The position numbers were made by a program, and so were the translations under genes. Positions 47,719-56,413 of a stretch of 64,000 bases of DNA are shown here, piece by piece. Below the pieces are notes generated by a model. The model had not been told where the DNA came from. It saw only the letters and a list, made by a program, of their open reading frames with translations, and did no database searches. Numbering within the stretch: position 1 is the first letter of the stretch; each line of letters begins with the position of its first letter. Location of the stretch: positions 1 to 64,000 of the forward strand of contig JAGAFU010000055.1 of the NCBI GenBank assembly GCA_017627955.1, in the 5' to 3' direction. This stretch comes from Bacteroidales bacterium. Its GTDB lineage: Bacteria; Bacteroidota; Bacteroidia; Bacteroidales; UBA932.

Positions 47719-48662
47719 GATTTCCCGGGGGTGACTTCTTCCGTGTTCAAAGACAGCCAATTCGGCCCGGGCCGCCTGTTGGCCTCGGCATGCGACTTCA
47801 GCATCGGCACTTTTTTCAAGAACCTCCGCTCCGCCGCGATAATGGCGGAGGCGTCCTTGAATTTCCCAGTCAGGGACAGCATGGCGGCTTTTTTCAGAAG
47901 CCTTAAGTGGGTCTTGATCCTTCCCATGCGGTTGACAGGCCGTACTCCGTACATTTGGAGGAGTGCCACCAGCAGCTTCTGCTTGTTCCACATCTCCGAA
48001 TTACCTTTGCCAACCCTGTCATGGAACATCTTGGCGTCGGGAACAATGTAGGGGGAACCTCCATGGTAAGAAAGCCGATCGCAGAAATCATCGTCTTCCC
48101 CATAGTGGAAATAGATCGGATCGAATCCTCCGACTTTCTCTATTGTTTCCTTGGGCAGCAGCCAGCATGCGGCATTGACGAAACGGACCTTGTAGCGGTC
48201 TTTGACTGTCCCCTTCAGAAGGTCGCTCAGAAGGTCGTTGATGCCCGGGTTCTCAGACACGAACAGGCAGAAACTGCTGTCAAGCCTGTCTCCTGACCCA
48301 TTCCAGTGAACAGGGGAAACAAGCGGCAGTCCTCCACTCAATTGGACCTCGATCAGCTTTTTGACGGATCCCGGAGCCATGGACGCGTCCTGGTTCAGCA
48401 ATAGAAAATGGGACGCTCCAAGTTTGTAGGCACATTCGATACCGATGTTGTTCGCTTTCCCGAAACCAAGATTCTTCCCGTTTTGAATGACAACGACATC
48501 CGGGTACTCCTTCTTGATGATGGAGAGGGTATCGTCTGTGGATCCGTTATCCACCGCTATTACCCTGATGGGGAGTTCCTGCTCTCCATCCGATAAGCTG
48601 TCAAGAGTGCGCCGGATCCACTTGGACCCGTTGTAAGTTACTATGATGCAGAAGATATTCAT
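47715..48662 (-). CDS. Glycosyltransferase family 2 (rhamnosyltransferase-like)
   Basis: From the ATG of MNIFCIIVTYNGSKWIRRTL the protein has 315 aa; a start five codons earlier would overlap the preceding short frame (TAATG). GT2 features are VIAVDNGSTDDTLSII, GKNLGFGKANNIGIECAYK and the LNQDASM metal-binding motif typical of rhamnosyltransferase-like GT2 enzymes. The same motif set occurs in the GT2 at 57361-58239. It overlaps the downstream large gene by four bases. Confidence 0.88.
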   Translation of the reverse strand: MNIFCIIVTYNGSKWIRRTLDSLSDGEQELPIRVIAVDNGSTDDTLSIIKKEYPDVVVIQNGKNLGFGKANNIGIECAYKLGASHFLLLNQDASMAPGSVKKLIEVQLSGGLPLVSPVHWNGSGDRLDSSFCLFVSENPGINDLLSDLLKGTVKDRYKVRFVNAACWLLPKETIEKVGGFDPIYFHYGEDDDFCDRLSYHGGSPYIVPDAKMFHDRVGKGNSEMWNKQKLLVALLQMYGVRPVNRMGRIKTHLRLLKKAAMLSLTGKFKDASAIIAAERRFLKKVPMLKSHAEANRRPGPNWLSLNTEEVTPGKS

Positions 48663-48676
48663 TACCGATGCTGTCA

Positions 48677-48790
48677 TTATATGTGCTCTTCAACTCCGCG
48701 GAAATGGACGTTCAATTCATGCGGATGCTCCAGCCAGTCTTTCAGGGCTCCACCCACGAAGCCGCATCCGATAATTCCAACGTTAATCAT
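48677..48790 (-). pseudogene. N-terminal remnant of a Rossmann-fold dehydrogenase
   Basis: A short frame of 37 codons begins MINVGIIGCGFVGGALKDWL, a dinucleotide-binding GxGxxGG fingerprint as at the start of UDP-sugar dehydrogenases. It then stops, far short of any complete enzyme, in a TAATG overlapping the glycosyltransferase frame. A TATATTTC -7-like element lies just upstream on the minus strand. I take it as the leftover of a larger gene, although a tiny expressed leader peptide cannot be excluded. Confidence 0.55.
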
Positions 48791-48875
48791 TATGTCGAAG
48801 GTTTCTGACCGAAATATATGCTTTTTTTCGCAAATACGGCAAGCTTCATTCAAGCTTCAATATCAAATATTTTTA

Positions 48876-48883
48876 TATATTTG
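48876..48883 (+). promoter_or_regulatory. -7 element of the ten-gene glycan operon
   Basis: TATATTTG matches TAnnTTTG and lies 18 bases before the ATG at 48902. No other convincing promoter is visible until 59144, so this may drive all ten genes. Confidence 0.6.
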
Positions 48884-48901
48884 TATAAAATAGATGTAAG
48901 T

Positions 48902-49852
48902 ATGCCTGAAATCTCAATCGTCATTCCTATTTTCAATATGGAAAAACTGCTCCCCAGATGCCTGGATTCTATCCTTGGGCAGACTCTGCGGGACATTGAG
49001 GTTGTCGCTGTAGATGATTGTTCCACCGATGGGTCAGTCGGTGTCCTGGAGTCCTACAGGGCAGCGGATTCTCGGGTCAAGATAGTCAGGCATCCAGTCA
49101 ACCATGGCACGATGTGGACCAGGGAATCAGGCATAGAGGCTGCGACAGGGAATTATTTCCTGTTCATGGACCCGGACGACGCTTTAAGGAAAGACGCATG
49201 CTCCCAGCTTGTTGAGGCCGCCATCAGGGAAGACGCCGACTTGGTGATTTTCGACTATGAGACCGTGTATGCCGACGGGTCTTCCCAGGTTTTCAGCCAG
49301 TCTCTCCCATACGGCTCCTCCGCCCATGGATTCACAAAAGCAATGCTTCTTGGTGACGTGGAGTACACTCTTACGAGGAAACTCTTCAGGAGGGATCTCA
49401 TAGAAACGTATGACCATCTGCACATTCAAGGCTACATCCGTTCCCAGGATGCCGCCGCGATGTGTATCATCTCGCCCCATGTCAAGAAAGCCATCCTGCT
49501 CGATTCCCCGTTCTATTTGTACTACCAGAATGCCGGCTCAGCCACTAATAAGCGGATGGGCGAGAACGCTTTGCGGAATATCATGTGGACCAATGCGATA
49601 AGGTTGGAATCGCTCGAATGGGATAAAGAGCTTAAAGAAGAGGGCCGCAGGTACTGCGCCCGCACCCTTCTCAATATGCATAAGAACGGATACGACCACA
49701 AGATGGTCCGCTCCCTGGCGAAGGAAAGCGGTCTTTGGGACTGTGTCTCCTTTGGAACACTCACACGTACCATGGGCCTGAGGAAAGCCTTGTCATATTG
49801 GGTTCTGACCCATGTCCCGGGAGTAGCTCCTATTGTTTATCCTCACAAATGA
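48902..49852 (+). CDS. Glycosyltransferase family 2 (GT-A)
   Basis: The start is the ATG of MPEISIVIPIFNMEKLLPRC (316 aa), downstream of the -7 element; the longer frame begins before the promoter. GT2 features are VVAVDDCSTDGSVGVL and the metal motif in YFLFMDPDDALRKD. It is a paralog of the GT2 at 43299-44276. It is the first gene of the operon, 12 bases before the first ATP-grasp gene. Confidence 0.9.
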   Translation: MPEISIVIPIFNMEKLLPRCLDSILGQTLRDIEVVAVDDCSTDGSVGVLESYRAADSRVKIVRHPVNHGTMWTRESGIEAATGNYFLFMDPDDALRKDACSQLVEAAIREDADLVIFDYETVYADGSSQVFSQSLPYGSSAHGFTKAMLLGDVEYTLTRKLFRRDLIETYDHLHIQGYIRSQDAAAMCIISPHVKKAILLDSPFYLYYQNAGSATNKRMGENALRNIMWTNAIRLESLEWDKELKEEGRRYCARTLLNMHKNGYDHKMVRSLAKESGLWDCVSFGTLTRTMGLRKALSYWVLTHVPGVAPIVYPHK

Positions 49853-49864
49853 AAGAATCAAGTA

Positions 49865-50722
49865 ATGTCCCTTTCCGCAACATATAACCGAGTCTTGGAA
49901 TTCGTCTTCAGAAAGGTTGGACGCTATCTTCCGGACAAGCTTTTTTTCAGTCTGCATTACCGCAGCGTATTCGGCAAGTCGCCCGACCTTAAGCATCCCC
50001 GCACGTTCAATGAGAAGATTATCAACTTGATCCTCAATGAAAGGGATCCGCTGCTGAACATCCTTGTGGACAAACACAGGGTCAAGAAATATGTCGCGGA
50101 TCTAATAGGGGAGGAATACATCGTGCCTACTATCGGGCTATGGGACTCGGCCGACGAGATCGATTTCGACTCATTGCCGGATCAGTTCATCCTGAAGTGC
50201 AACCACGACAGCGGAAGCGCGGTTATCTGCATGGACAAGTCCAGTTTTGATTTTGAGGAAGCCCGGAGCAGTCTCGCCAGGTCATTAGCCAGGGTTTATT
50301 CTTTCGGTAAGGAATGGGCCTATAAGGATGTCCCGAGAAAGATCCTTGCCGAGCCGATACTCAATCCTGACGGATCTCACCTTGACGATTATCGTTTCTT
50401 CTGCAGAGATGGCGAACCGAAGTTCGTGTATGTCTCGACGGCAGGGCATATCAACTTCCTGTCCCTGGACTGGAAGTTCCTTCCTGTCGGCAGAACTGAC
50501 TTCCCGCCCCAGGACACCTTGCCTGAGAAGCCGTCCCGTTACGAGGACATGCTGCGTGTGGCCCGGATTCTCGCGAAGGGACTCAAATTCGTCAGGGTGG
50601 ATCTCTACCAGGTAGGGGAGCAGGTATTTTTCGGAGAATTGACCCTCTATCCCAGCGGAGGAATGATGCCTTTCCGTAATGCGGGAGAAGATCTTGCCCT
50701 GGGAGAATTCATGGATAGTTAG
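49865..50722 (+). CDS. TupA-like ATP-grasp protein (copy 1)
   Basis: This 285-aa protein matches the ATP-grasp TupA family, named for teichuronopeptide synthesis in an alkaliphilic Bacillus. Seen are the N-terminal helix TFNEKIINLILNERDPLL, DKHRVKKYVADLIGEEYIVP, the ATP-binding strand FILKCNHDSGSAVICMDKSS, and the metal-binding VRVDLYQVGEQVFFGELTLY with PSGGMMPF. Such enzymes are expected to form an amide or similar bond using ATP, perhaps attaching amino acids to a glycan. It is the most diverged of the four copies at the C-terminus. Confidence 0.85.
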   Translation: MSLSATYNRVLEFVFRKVGRYLPDKLFFSLHYRSVFGKSPDLKHPRTFNEKIINLILNERDPLLNILVDKHRVKKYVADLIGEEYIVPTIGLWDSADEIDFDSLPDQFILKCNHDSGSAVICMDKSSFDFEEARSSLARSLARVYSFGKEWAYKDVPRKILAEPILNPDGSHLDDYRFFCRDGEPKFVYVSTAGHINFLSLDWKFLPVGRTDFPPQDTLPEKPSRYEDMLRVARILAKGLKFVRVDLYQVGEQVFFGELTLYPSGGMMPFRNAGEDLALGEFMDS

Positions 50723-50742
50723 TCTTTTCAGAGGAGGTTCCA

Positions 50743-51636
50743 ATGGGTTTGGGCAGCAAGTTATATTACGGCATATACCAGCGTTTCATGCTCTCTCATT
50801 TCTATGAGAAGATGGTTGACCGGACTTACTTGAAGTGGAAAGGACGCAAGATAGACTGGGATAACCCTCGTGACATCAACGAGAAGATCTATTGGCTCAT
50901 AAGCCGCACGGACACGTCCATGTGGTCCCTGTGCGCCGATAAGGTCCGGGTCCGGGAATATGTCTCGTCAAAAGGCCTTGGGGATCTGCTCGTGCCGTTG
51001 CTCGGTGTTTGGGACCGTTTCGAAGACATTGATTTTGACCTTCTTCCTGATAAGTTCGTGCTTAAATGCAACCATGACAGCGGCTCTTTCAGGATAATTG
51101 ACAAGAAAAAGGGTTTTGATCCCGTGGCCCTCAGGGAGCATTTCACAAGGCGCACGAGCCGAAAGATAGGGTATCTCAATGGTGAGATATATTATAACGA
51201 GATAAAGCCCAAGATAATGGCCGAGACTTTTCTTGGTGAGGGTGACTCTGGCGTGACCGACTACAAGATCCGGTGTTTCGGAGGGAAACCATATTCGATC
51301 GTGACCTGCAGCGGCAGGACGTATGACACTGTCCGGCTGGATCTTTATGACCTGGACTGGAAGTCCCATCCCGAATCACTTGTTTTCTCGGACACCTGTC
51401 TTGACGGCGGAGGACGGATCCCCAGGCCTGACTGCCTTGACCGCATGTTGGAAGTGGCTTCGATCCTTTCTGATGGTTTCCCCCAGGTGAGGGTTGACTT
51501 GTACGTGGTCGGAGAGAAGATTTATTTTGGTGAGCTGACTTTCTCAAGCGGAGGCAGGATGCCTTATTTTACTGACGATTATCTCGTCGAGCTTGGAAAT
51601 CAGTGTGTCCTTCCGGTGGAAAATAGAAAGAGATGA
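50743..51636 (+). CDS. TupA-like ATP-grasp protein (copy 2)
   Basis: This 297-aa protein has the same family layout: WDNPRDINEKIYWLISRTDT, DKVRVREYVSSKGLGDLLVP, KFVLKCNHDSGSFRIIDKKK and VRVDLYVVGEKIYFGELTFS. Its N-terminal half is strikingly similar to copy 3 (54755-55645). It follows copy 1 by 20 bases and overlaps the GT8-like gene by four. Catalytic role is inferred from the family. Confidence 0.85.
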   Translation: MGLGSKLYYGIYQRFMLSHFYEKMVDRTYLKWKGRKIDWDNPRDINEKIYWLISRTDTSMWSLCADKVRVREYVSSKGLGDLLVPLLGVWDRFEDIDFDLLPDKFVLKCNHDSGSFRIIDKKKGFDPVALREHFTRRTSRKIGYLNGEIYYNEIKPKIMAETFLGEGDSGVTDYKIRCFGGKPYSIVTCSGRTYDTVRLDLYDLDWKSHPESLVFSDTCLDGGGRIPRPDCLDRMLEVASILSDGFPQVRVDLYVVGEKIYFGELTFSSGGRMPYFTDDYLVELGNQCVLPVENRKR

Positions 51637-52616
51637 GAACGAAAATCCTATATGTGATTGTCAGCGGCGCCGATGATTATTACATGGAGCAGCTTCTTGT
51701 CTCTGTTTACTCGGCCCGTCACCACAATCCCTCGGCGCATGTGGAGATCCTGATGGACAAAACCACTTTCGACTCTCTTCCGGGGCGAGGAGAGCTGTCC
51801 CGTACCCTCGAGGAATTGTCCAGTCATATCACGGTGGCGGACCTGGATCCCTCCTTGTCGAAAAAGAGGCGCTCCAGGATGTTGAAGACCGGGATGAGGG
51901 AATATGTTGAAGGCGATTTCCTGTTTTTGGACTGCGATACCATAGTCACGGCTTCTTTGGAAGGGATAGATGCCATTGAAGGGTCTGTCGCCGCTTGCCT
52001 TGACTCACATTGCCTATTCAAGGACAACCCTTACAGGAGAGCGGACATCCAGATGTGCCGGAAAATAGGGATTGACATTTCCTACGAGAAAAACTTTTTC
52101 AACAGCGGAGTGATATTTTCCAGGGACGACCTGAAGTCCAGGGAGTTTTTCCAAAAGTGGAGCTCTTTCTATTCGGAAGGTTTCCAAAAGGGTGTGACCC
52201 AGGACCAGCCGGCTTTCAACAAGGCAGACATCCTTCTCGGCAGGATTATCCAGGTGCTTGATGATGTCTGGAATTGTGAACTGAAACATGGTGTCCGGTT
52301 CCTGCGGGATGCCTTGGTGGTGCATTATCTATGCAGCCTTCCTGACCCTGGCCGGGAATACTTTGTCATGAATGACAGGGAGGTCCTTCAAAGAATCAAG
52401 GAAAGCGGACGTGTCCCGGAGGAGATTGCCGCGTTGGCGGACAATCCGTTTACGGGAATACCGCCGCTGACACGCTTGTTCGCCGGAGAAGATCTCGAAC
52501 TGTTCAGCACGTTGAGGTTCCGTCATCTTCGCCGTATCCACAAGAAGGGCCGGCGCTCTATCGCGGATTTTATTTTGAGGGTCTATTATCATTTTGTCGG
52601 CTATGGCGGATTATGA
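51633..52616 (+). CDS. GT8-like glycosyltransferase
   Basis: This 327-aa protein begins KILYVIVSGADDYYMEQLLV and has the DxD motif in GDFLFLDCDTIVTASLEGI. The later FFNSGVIFSRDDLKSREFF and QDQPAFNKADILLGR are typical of GT8 (retaining galactosyl/glucosyl) enzymes. It overlaps the second ATP-grasp gene by four bases and glf by 14. Donor sugar is not certain. Confidence 0.82.
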   Translation: MRTKILYVIVSGADDYYMEQLLVSVYSARHHNPSAHVEILMDKTTFDSLPGRGELSRTLEELSSHITVADLDPSLSKKRRSRMLKTGMREYVEGDFLFLDCDTIVTASLEGIDAIEGSVAACLDSHCLFKDNPYRRADIQMCRKIGIDISYEKNFFNSGVIFSRDDLKSREFFQKWSSFYSEGFQKGVTQDQPAFNKADILLGRIIQVLDDVWNCELKHGVRFLRDALVVHYLCSLPDPGREYFVMNDREVLQRIKESGRVPEEIAALADNPFTGIPPLTRLFAGEDLELFSTLRFRHLRRIHKKGRRSIADFILRVYYHFVGYGGL

Positions 52617-53733
52617 TTACCTGATTGTTGGAGCCGGTCTTTATGGGTCGGCATTCGCTCACCGGGCCCGCAAGGCAGGAAAACGCTGCCTTGTTATCGA
52701 CAGGCGTCCTGTCTTGGGAGGCAACCTTTACTGTGAGGAAATCGAGGGGATCCATGTCCACAGCTACGGCCCCCATATCTTCCACACGTCAAATCCCCGG
52801 GTGTGGGAATTTGTCAATTCGATAACTCCCTTCAACTCATTTATCAATTGTCCGATTGCCGATTATTATGGCGAGCGCTACAATCTGCCGTTCAACATGA
52901 ACACTTTCAGGCAGATGTGGGGCGTCGAAGATCCCGAGGAAGCGAAAGCTATCATCGAGCGTCAAAGGGCGGAGGCTATGGCCGCCATGGCGGCGGAGGG
53001 GGTGAAGGAGCCTCGTAACCTTGAGGAACAGGCACTGCTGATGGTTGGAAGGGACATTTTTGAGAAACTCGTCAAAGGATATACCCAGAAACAGTGGGGA
53101 AGGAAGTGCTCCGACCTGCCCGCGTTTATCATCAGGCGTCTCCCCGTGAGATTCACCTTCGACAACAACTATTTCAACGACACCTTCCAGGGAGTTCCTA
53201 TCGGAGGCTATAACAAGTTGATCGAAGGACTTTTGGACGGGATTGAGACAAGAACGGGCGTCGACTTTCTGGAGAGCCGTTCCGAGTTGTCCTCCATTGC
53301 CGACAAGATTGTATTCACGGGCCCCTTGGACGCGTATTTAGGGTTCCGCTTCGGCAATCTTGAGTACCGTTCTGTGCGTTTCGAGACGCGGACCATGGAC
53401 ATCCGTGATTTCCAAGGGAACGCCATCGTGAATTACACGGATCCTGACACGCCTTTTACCCGTATTATCGAACATAAGCATTTCGCCCAAGGGGAACCAT
53501 CCGTCCTTCTTAATCCCAAGACAGTGATATCCAAGGAGTTCTCAATGGAATGGAAGCCCGGAGCGGAACCATTCTATCCGGTCAATGACGCCAGGAACGC
53601 TGCACTGTATTCAAAGTATAAGGCCCTTGCGGACGCGGAGGAAAATGTTATTTTTGGAGGCCGGCTTGCCGAGTACAAGTATCTCGACATGGCCCCGATT
53701 GTTGAAAAAGTATTGGAAATAAACACTTTCTGA
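52603..53733 (+). CDS. glf: UDP-galactopyranose mutase
   Basis: I use the ATG of MADYDYLIVGAGLYGSAFAH (376 aa) instead of a TTG three codons earlier. This flavoenzyme converts UDP-galactopyranose to UDP-galactofuranose. The FAD motif GAGLYGSAFAHRARKAGKRC, the substrate segment SYGPHIFHTSNPRVWEFVNS, and YTQKQWGRKCSDLPAFIIRR are diagnostic. The product sugar should therefore be part of the glycan made here, with one of the GT2 enzymes as galactofuranosyltransferase. Confidence 0.96.
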   Translation: MADYDYLIVGAGLYGSAFAHRARKAGKRCLVIDRRPVLGGNLYCEEIEGIHVHSYGPHIFHTSNPRVWEFVNSITPFNSFINCPIADYYGERYNLPFNMNTFRQMWGVEDPEEAKAIIERQRAEAMAAMAAEGVKEPRNLEEQALLMVGRDIFEKLVKGYTQKQWGRKCSDLPAFIIRRLPVRFTFDNNYFNDTFQGVPIGGYNKLIEGLLDGIETRTGVDFLESRSELSSIADKIVFTGPLDAYLGFRFGNLEYRSVRFETRTMDIRDFQGNAIVNYTDPDTPFTRIIEHKHFAQGEPSVLLNPKTVISKEFSMEWKPGAEPFYPVNDARNAALYSKYKALADAEENVIFGGRLAEYKYLDMAPIVEKVLEINTF

Positions 53734-53735
53734 AT

Positions 53736-54758
53736 ATGAAAAAACTATTGTCGGTGATAGTCCCGGCCTACAAGGTCGAGAAATACATCCAGGAGTGCCT
53801 GGAGTCTTTGCTGGTCCCGGACTCCCTACACCCCAAATATGAAGTCTATGTTATCAATGACGGGACTCCTGACTCCTCAGCTGAGATCGCCAGGACTTTC
53901 CAGACGAGATACCCTTCTGTCTTCAAGGTCATCGACAAGGAAAACGGAGGTCACGGATCAGTCTGGAACATGGGCTTGTCGATGTGTGAGGGAAAATATG
54001 TCCTTTTCCTTGATAGCGATGATCATGTGGAGAATCTCGACAGGCTCATCTCTTTCCTTGACACTTCCGATGCCGATCTTGTCATGACTGACAAGGTCGT
54101 GTTCATCGACGGGACGACCAGCTCGAAGACGATAAAGATAGCAGGGGTCGCTCCTGGTAAGGTGTATTCCCTCGACCAGGAGGCATGGTCCTACCGCGGG
54201 AACGGGATATTCAACGCCCATTTCCAGTCGTGTGTGTACAAGACAGATGTGTTGAGGCGTTTCGGTCCGCTATTCATCGAAAAGTCATATTACGATGACA
54301 TCATTCTCTTCGTGGCCCCGTTGATAGGGGGAACGACTTATACTTACACGGATTTCGCTTTGTATCATTATCGTGAGGGCAGGGCTGGACAGACAATGGA
54401 TAGCGCTGTGATCAGGAAGAACATGAAAATGCAATTGAGGCAACGCGAATATGCCGTGTTTTTTGCCGGGGATTATCTTCCGCAAATCTCCGGGCCGAGA
54501 AAAGCTCTGGTGGAGGGGGTCGTCCGCCGTATCTGCAAGACATTATGCGATTATATTTATAAGCTTCCGTCTTCGGAGGAAATTCCTATGCTTGAAGAAT
54601 GGATATCCTTCGTCAAGGAGAATGTCAGCAGTTGGAAGAAAGTGCCGGAGATCTCATTGTACGGGGAAATGCCATTCGCCCTTTATCGCCTCGCCATAAA
54701 AACCAAGAACGCTTGCGTCCGTTTTTTCCAAAAGATTGCTCATAATCAGTGTATATGA
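53736..54758 (+). CDS. Glycosyltransferase family 2 (GT-A)
   Basis: This 340-aa enzyme has KLLSVIVPAYKVEKYIQECL, VINDGTPDSSAEIA, KENGGHGSVWNMGLSMCEGK and the metal motif in YVLFLDSDDHVENLD. It lies two bases after glf and overlaps the third ATP-grasp gene by four. Sugar specificity is not predictable. Confidence 0.9.
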   Translation: MKKLLSVIVPAYKVEKYIQECLESLLVPDSLHPKYEVYVINDGTPDSSAEIARTFQTRYPSVFKVIDKENGGHGSVWNMGLSMCEGKYVLFLDSDDHVENLDRLISFLDTSDADLVMTDKVVFIDGTTSSKTIKIAGVAPGKVYSLDQEAWSYRGNGIFNAHFQSCVYKTDVLRRFGPLFIEKSYYDDIILFVAPLIGGTTYTYTDFALYHYREGRAGQTMDSAVIRKNMKMQLRQREYAVFFAGDYLPQISGPRKALVEGVVRRICKTLCDYIYKLPSSEEIPMLEEWISFVKENVSSWKKVPEISLYGEMPFALYRLAIKTKNACVRFFQKIAHNQCI

Positions 54759-55645
54759 CTTTACGCAAGAGATTATACCACACTTACCACAGGTTTATGC
54801 TGGACCATTTCCGCCGTTACCTGGTCGACAGGGACTGGCTGAAATGGAAAGGCTATAAGGTCGATTGGGACAACCCGCGGGACATAAACGAGAAGATCCA
54901 GTGGCTGATTTGTTTCTACGACACCTCCATGTGGTCATTGTGTTCGGACAAGTACCGGGTCCGGGACTTCGTGCGGTCAAAGGGTCTGGAAGACTTGCTC
55001 GTTCCTTTGCTTGGAGTTTGGGATAACGTGGAGGATATTGATTTTGAGTCGCTTCCGCGGAAATTCGTGCTTAAATGCAACCATGATAGCGGCTCCTATC
55101 ACATCGTCGACAAGGAGGCCGGGCCTGACTATGACGCTATCCGGGCTGATCTGCGAAAGAGTCTTGGCGAAAAATACGGGTACCGTCACGGTGAGGTCTA
55201 CTACAATAAGATCAAGCCTCTTGTGCTCGCCGAGAGTTTCCTGTCTCCGGATGAAAAATCTCTTCCCGTGGACTACAAGGTCTGGTGTTTCGACGGTAAG
55301 CCCTATTCAATCTGGGTGTGTTATGGAAGGTCGGCCAATGAGGTGTTTGTCAATCTATATGACCTGGATTGGAATGTCCATGCGGAAGTCTCGGTGTTTA
55401 CCGAGCATTATAAGGATGGGAAGGGGAAGGTCCCCAAACCTGAGTGCCTGGACAGTATGCTCGCCGCGGCTTCCAAACTGTCGGAGGGCTTCCCTGAGGT
55501 CCGGGTGGATTTCTATGTCAATGGCGGAAAGCTCTACTTCGGCGAACTCACTTTCGCGAGCCTTTACGGTAAGATGGACTACTTCACGGATGAATATCTT
55601 GTGGAGCTTGGAAAACAATGTATCCTCCCTGTGGATAAAGTATGA
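54755..55645 (+). CDS. TupA-like ATP-grasp protein (copy 3, mosaic)
   Basis: The start is the ATG overlapping the upstream stop (296 aa). The N-terminal half (WKGYKVDWDNPRDINEKIQW, DTSMWSLCSDKYRVRDFVRS, LVPLLGVWDNVEDIDFESLP, KFVLKCNHDSGSYHIVDKE) is very close to copy 2. The C-terminal half (DYKVWCFDGKPYSIWVCYGR, VNLYDLDWNVHAEVSVF, HYKDGKGKVPKPECLDSML) is much closer to copy 4. This suggests recombination between paralogs. ATP- and metal-binding residues appear intact. Confidence 0.85.
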   Translation: MTLRKRLYHTYHRFMLDHFRRYLVDRDWLKWKGYKVDWDNPRDINEKIQWLICFYDTSMWSLCSDKYRVRDFVRSKGLEDLLVPLLGVWDNVEDIDFESLPRKFVLKCNHDSGSYHIVDKEAGPDYDAIRADLRKSLGEKYGYRHGEVYYNKIKPLVLAESFLSPDEKSLPVDYKVWCFDGKPYSIWVCYGRSANEVFVNLYDLDWNVHAEVSVFTEHYKDGKGKVPKPECLDSMLAAASKLSEGFPEVRVDFYVNGGKLYFGELTFASLYGKMDYFTDEYLVELGKQCILPVDKV

Positions 55646-56406
55646 GAAAGGTTATATATACTTGTGTGACTGGCGCTTACGACTCTCTTAGGCAGCCTTG
55701 CCGAGTCGACCCGTCATACGACTATATCTGTTTCTCAGACAACCCTTCCGGGAAACGGGACGGAGTGTGGAACATGCTTCCGATCCCATTTGCCTGCCCG
55801 GACAAGACCCGGCAGTCGAGGTTTGTGAAACTTCAGCCTCACAAGGTTCTCCAGGACTATGACGTCAGTGTCTGGCTGGATGCCAACATCACGATCACCG
55901 GCGAGTCGTTCTACGAGGCATTGGAAAGGAAGGTGGATTCCGGCTGCCTGGTGTCCCAGGTCCCGCATCTTTCCCGCGACTGTGTATATGAGGAGATCGT
56001 CAGCTGCTACAAGGACATGAGAATAAGTCTTCGGGATGCGGTCAGGCAGTTCCGCCATCTCAAGGCTGAGGGTTTCCCGTCCCATTTCGGGCTTTGGGAG
56101 AACAACGTGATCTTCCGGCGTCACAATGATCCGCGGGTCCGGAGAATCTCGGACGCGTGGTGGAATGAATATATGTCATATTCCAATAGGGACCAGCTCG
56201 CGCTTATGCCGGTGTATTGGAAAGAAGGTTTCACTCCTGAGCCTCTATTCGGGGATGGTGTCAATTCGAGGAACGCGCGATGTCTTGAGATTGTCAGGCA
56301 TCCGTCCACTAAAGATGCCGGAGATGTGTCTTGGGCTCATCATCCGATTATCAAGATGGCATGGTCTTGGAGGCGGGTGATGGCGGCTTTGTTTTTGTGG
56401 AGATAA
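55642..56406 (+). CDS. DUF616-type glycosyltransferase
   Basis: This 254-aa protein matches the DUF616/TOD1-like glycosyltransferase family: VIYTCVTGAYDSLRQPCRVD, DYICFSDNPSGKRDGVWNML, the metal motif in DVSVWLDANITITGESFYEA and later WWNEYMSYSNRDQLALMPVY. These occur in many surface-polysaccharide loci. It overlaps the ATP-grasp gene before it by four bases. Confidence 0.85.
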   Translation: MRKVIYTCVTGAYDSLRQPCRVDPSYDYICFSDNPSGKRDGVWNMLPIPFACPDKTRQSRFVKLQPHKVLQDYDVSVWLDANITITGESFYEALERKVDSGCLVSQVPHLSRDCVYEEIVSCYKDMRISLRDAVRQFRHLKAEGFPSHFGLWENNVIFRRHNDPRVRRISDAWWNEYMSYSNRDQLALMPVYWKEGFTPEPLFGDGVNSRNARCLEIVRHPSTKDAGDVSWAHHPIIKMAWSWRRVMAALFLWR

Positions 56407-56413
56407 TGAGAAT

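Noticed and set aside
45295-47991. 898-codon frame for the large lyase-like protein
   Set aside because: The first 91 codons shadow the adjacent glycosyltransferase gene. The start overlapping its stop (47718) fits better.
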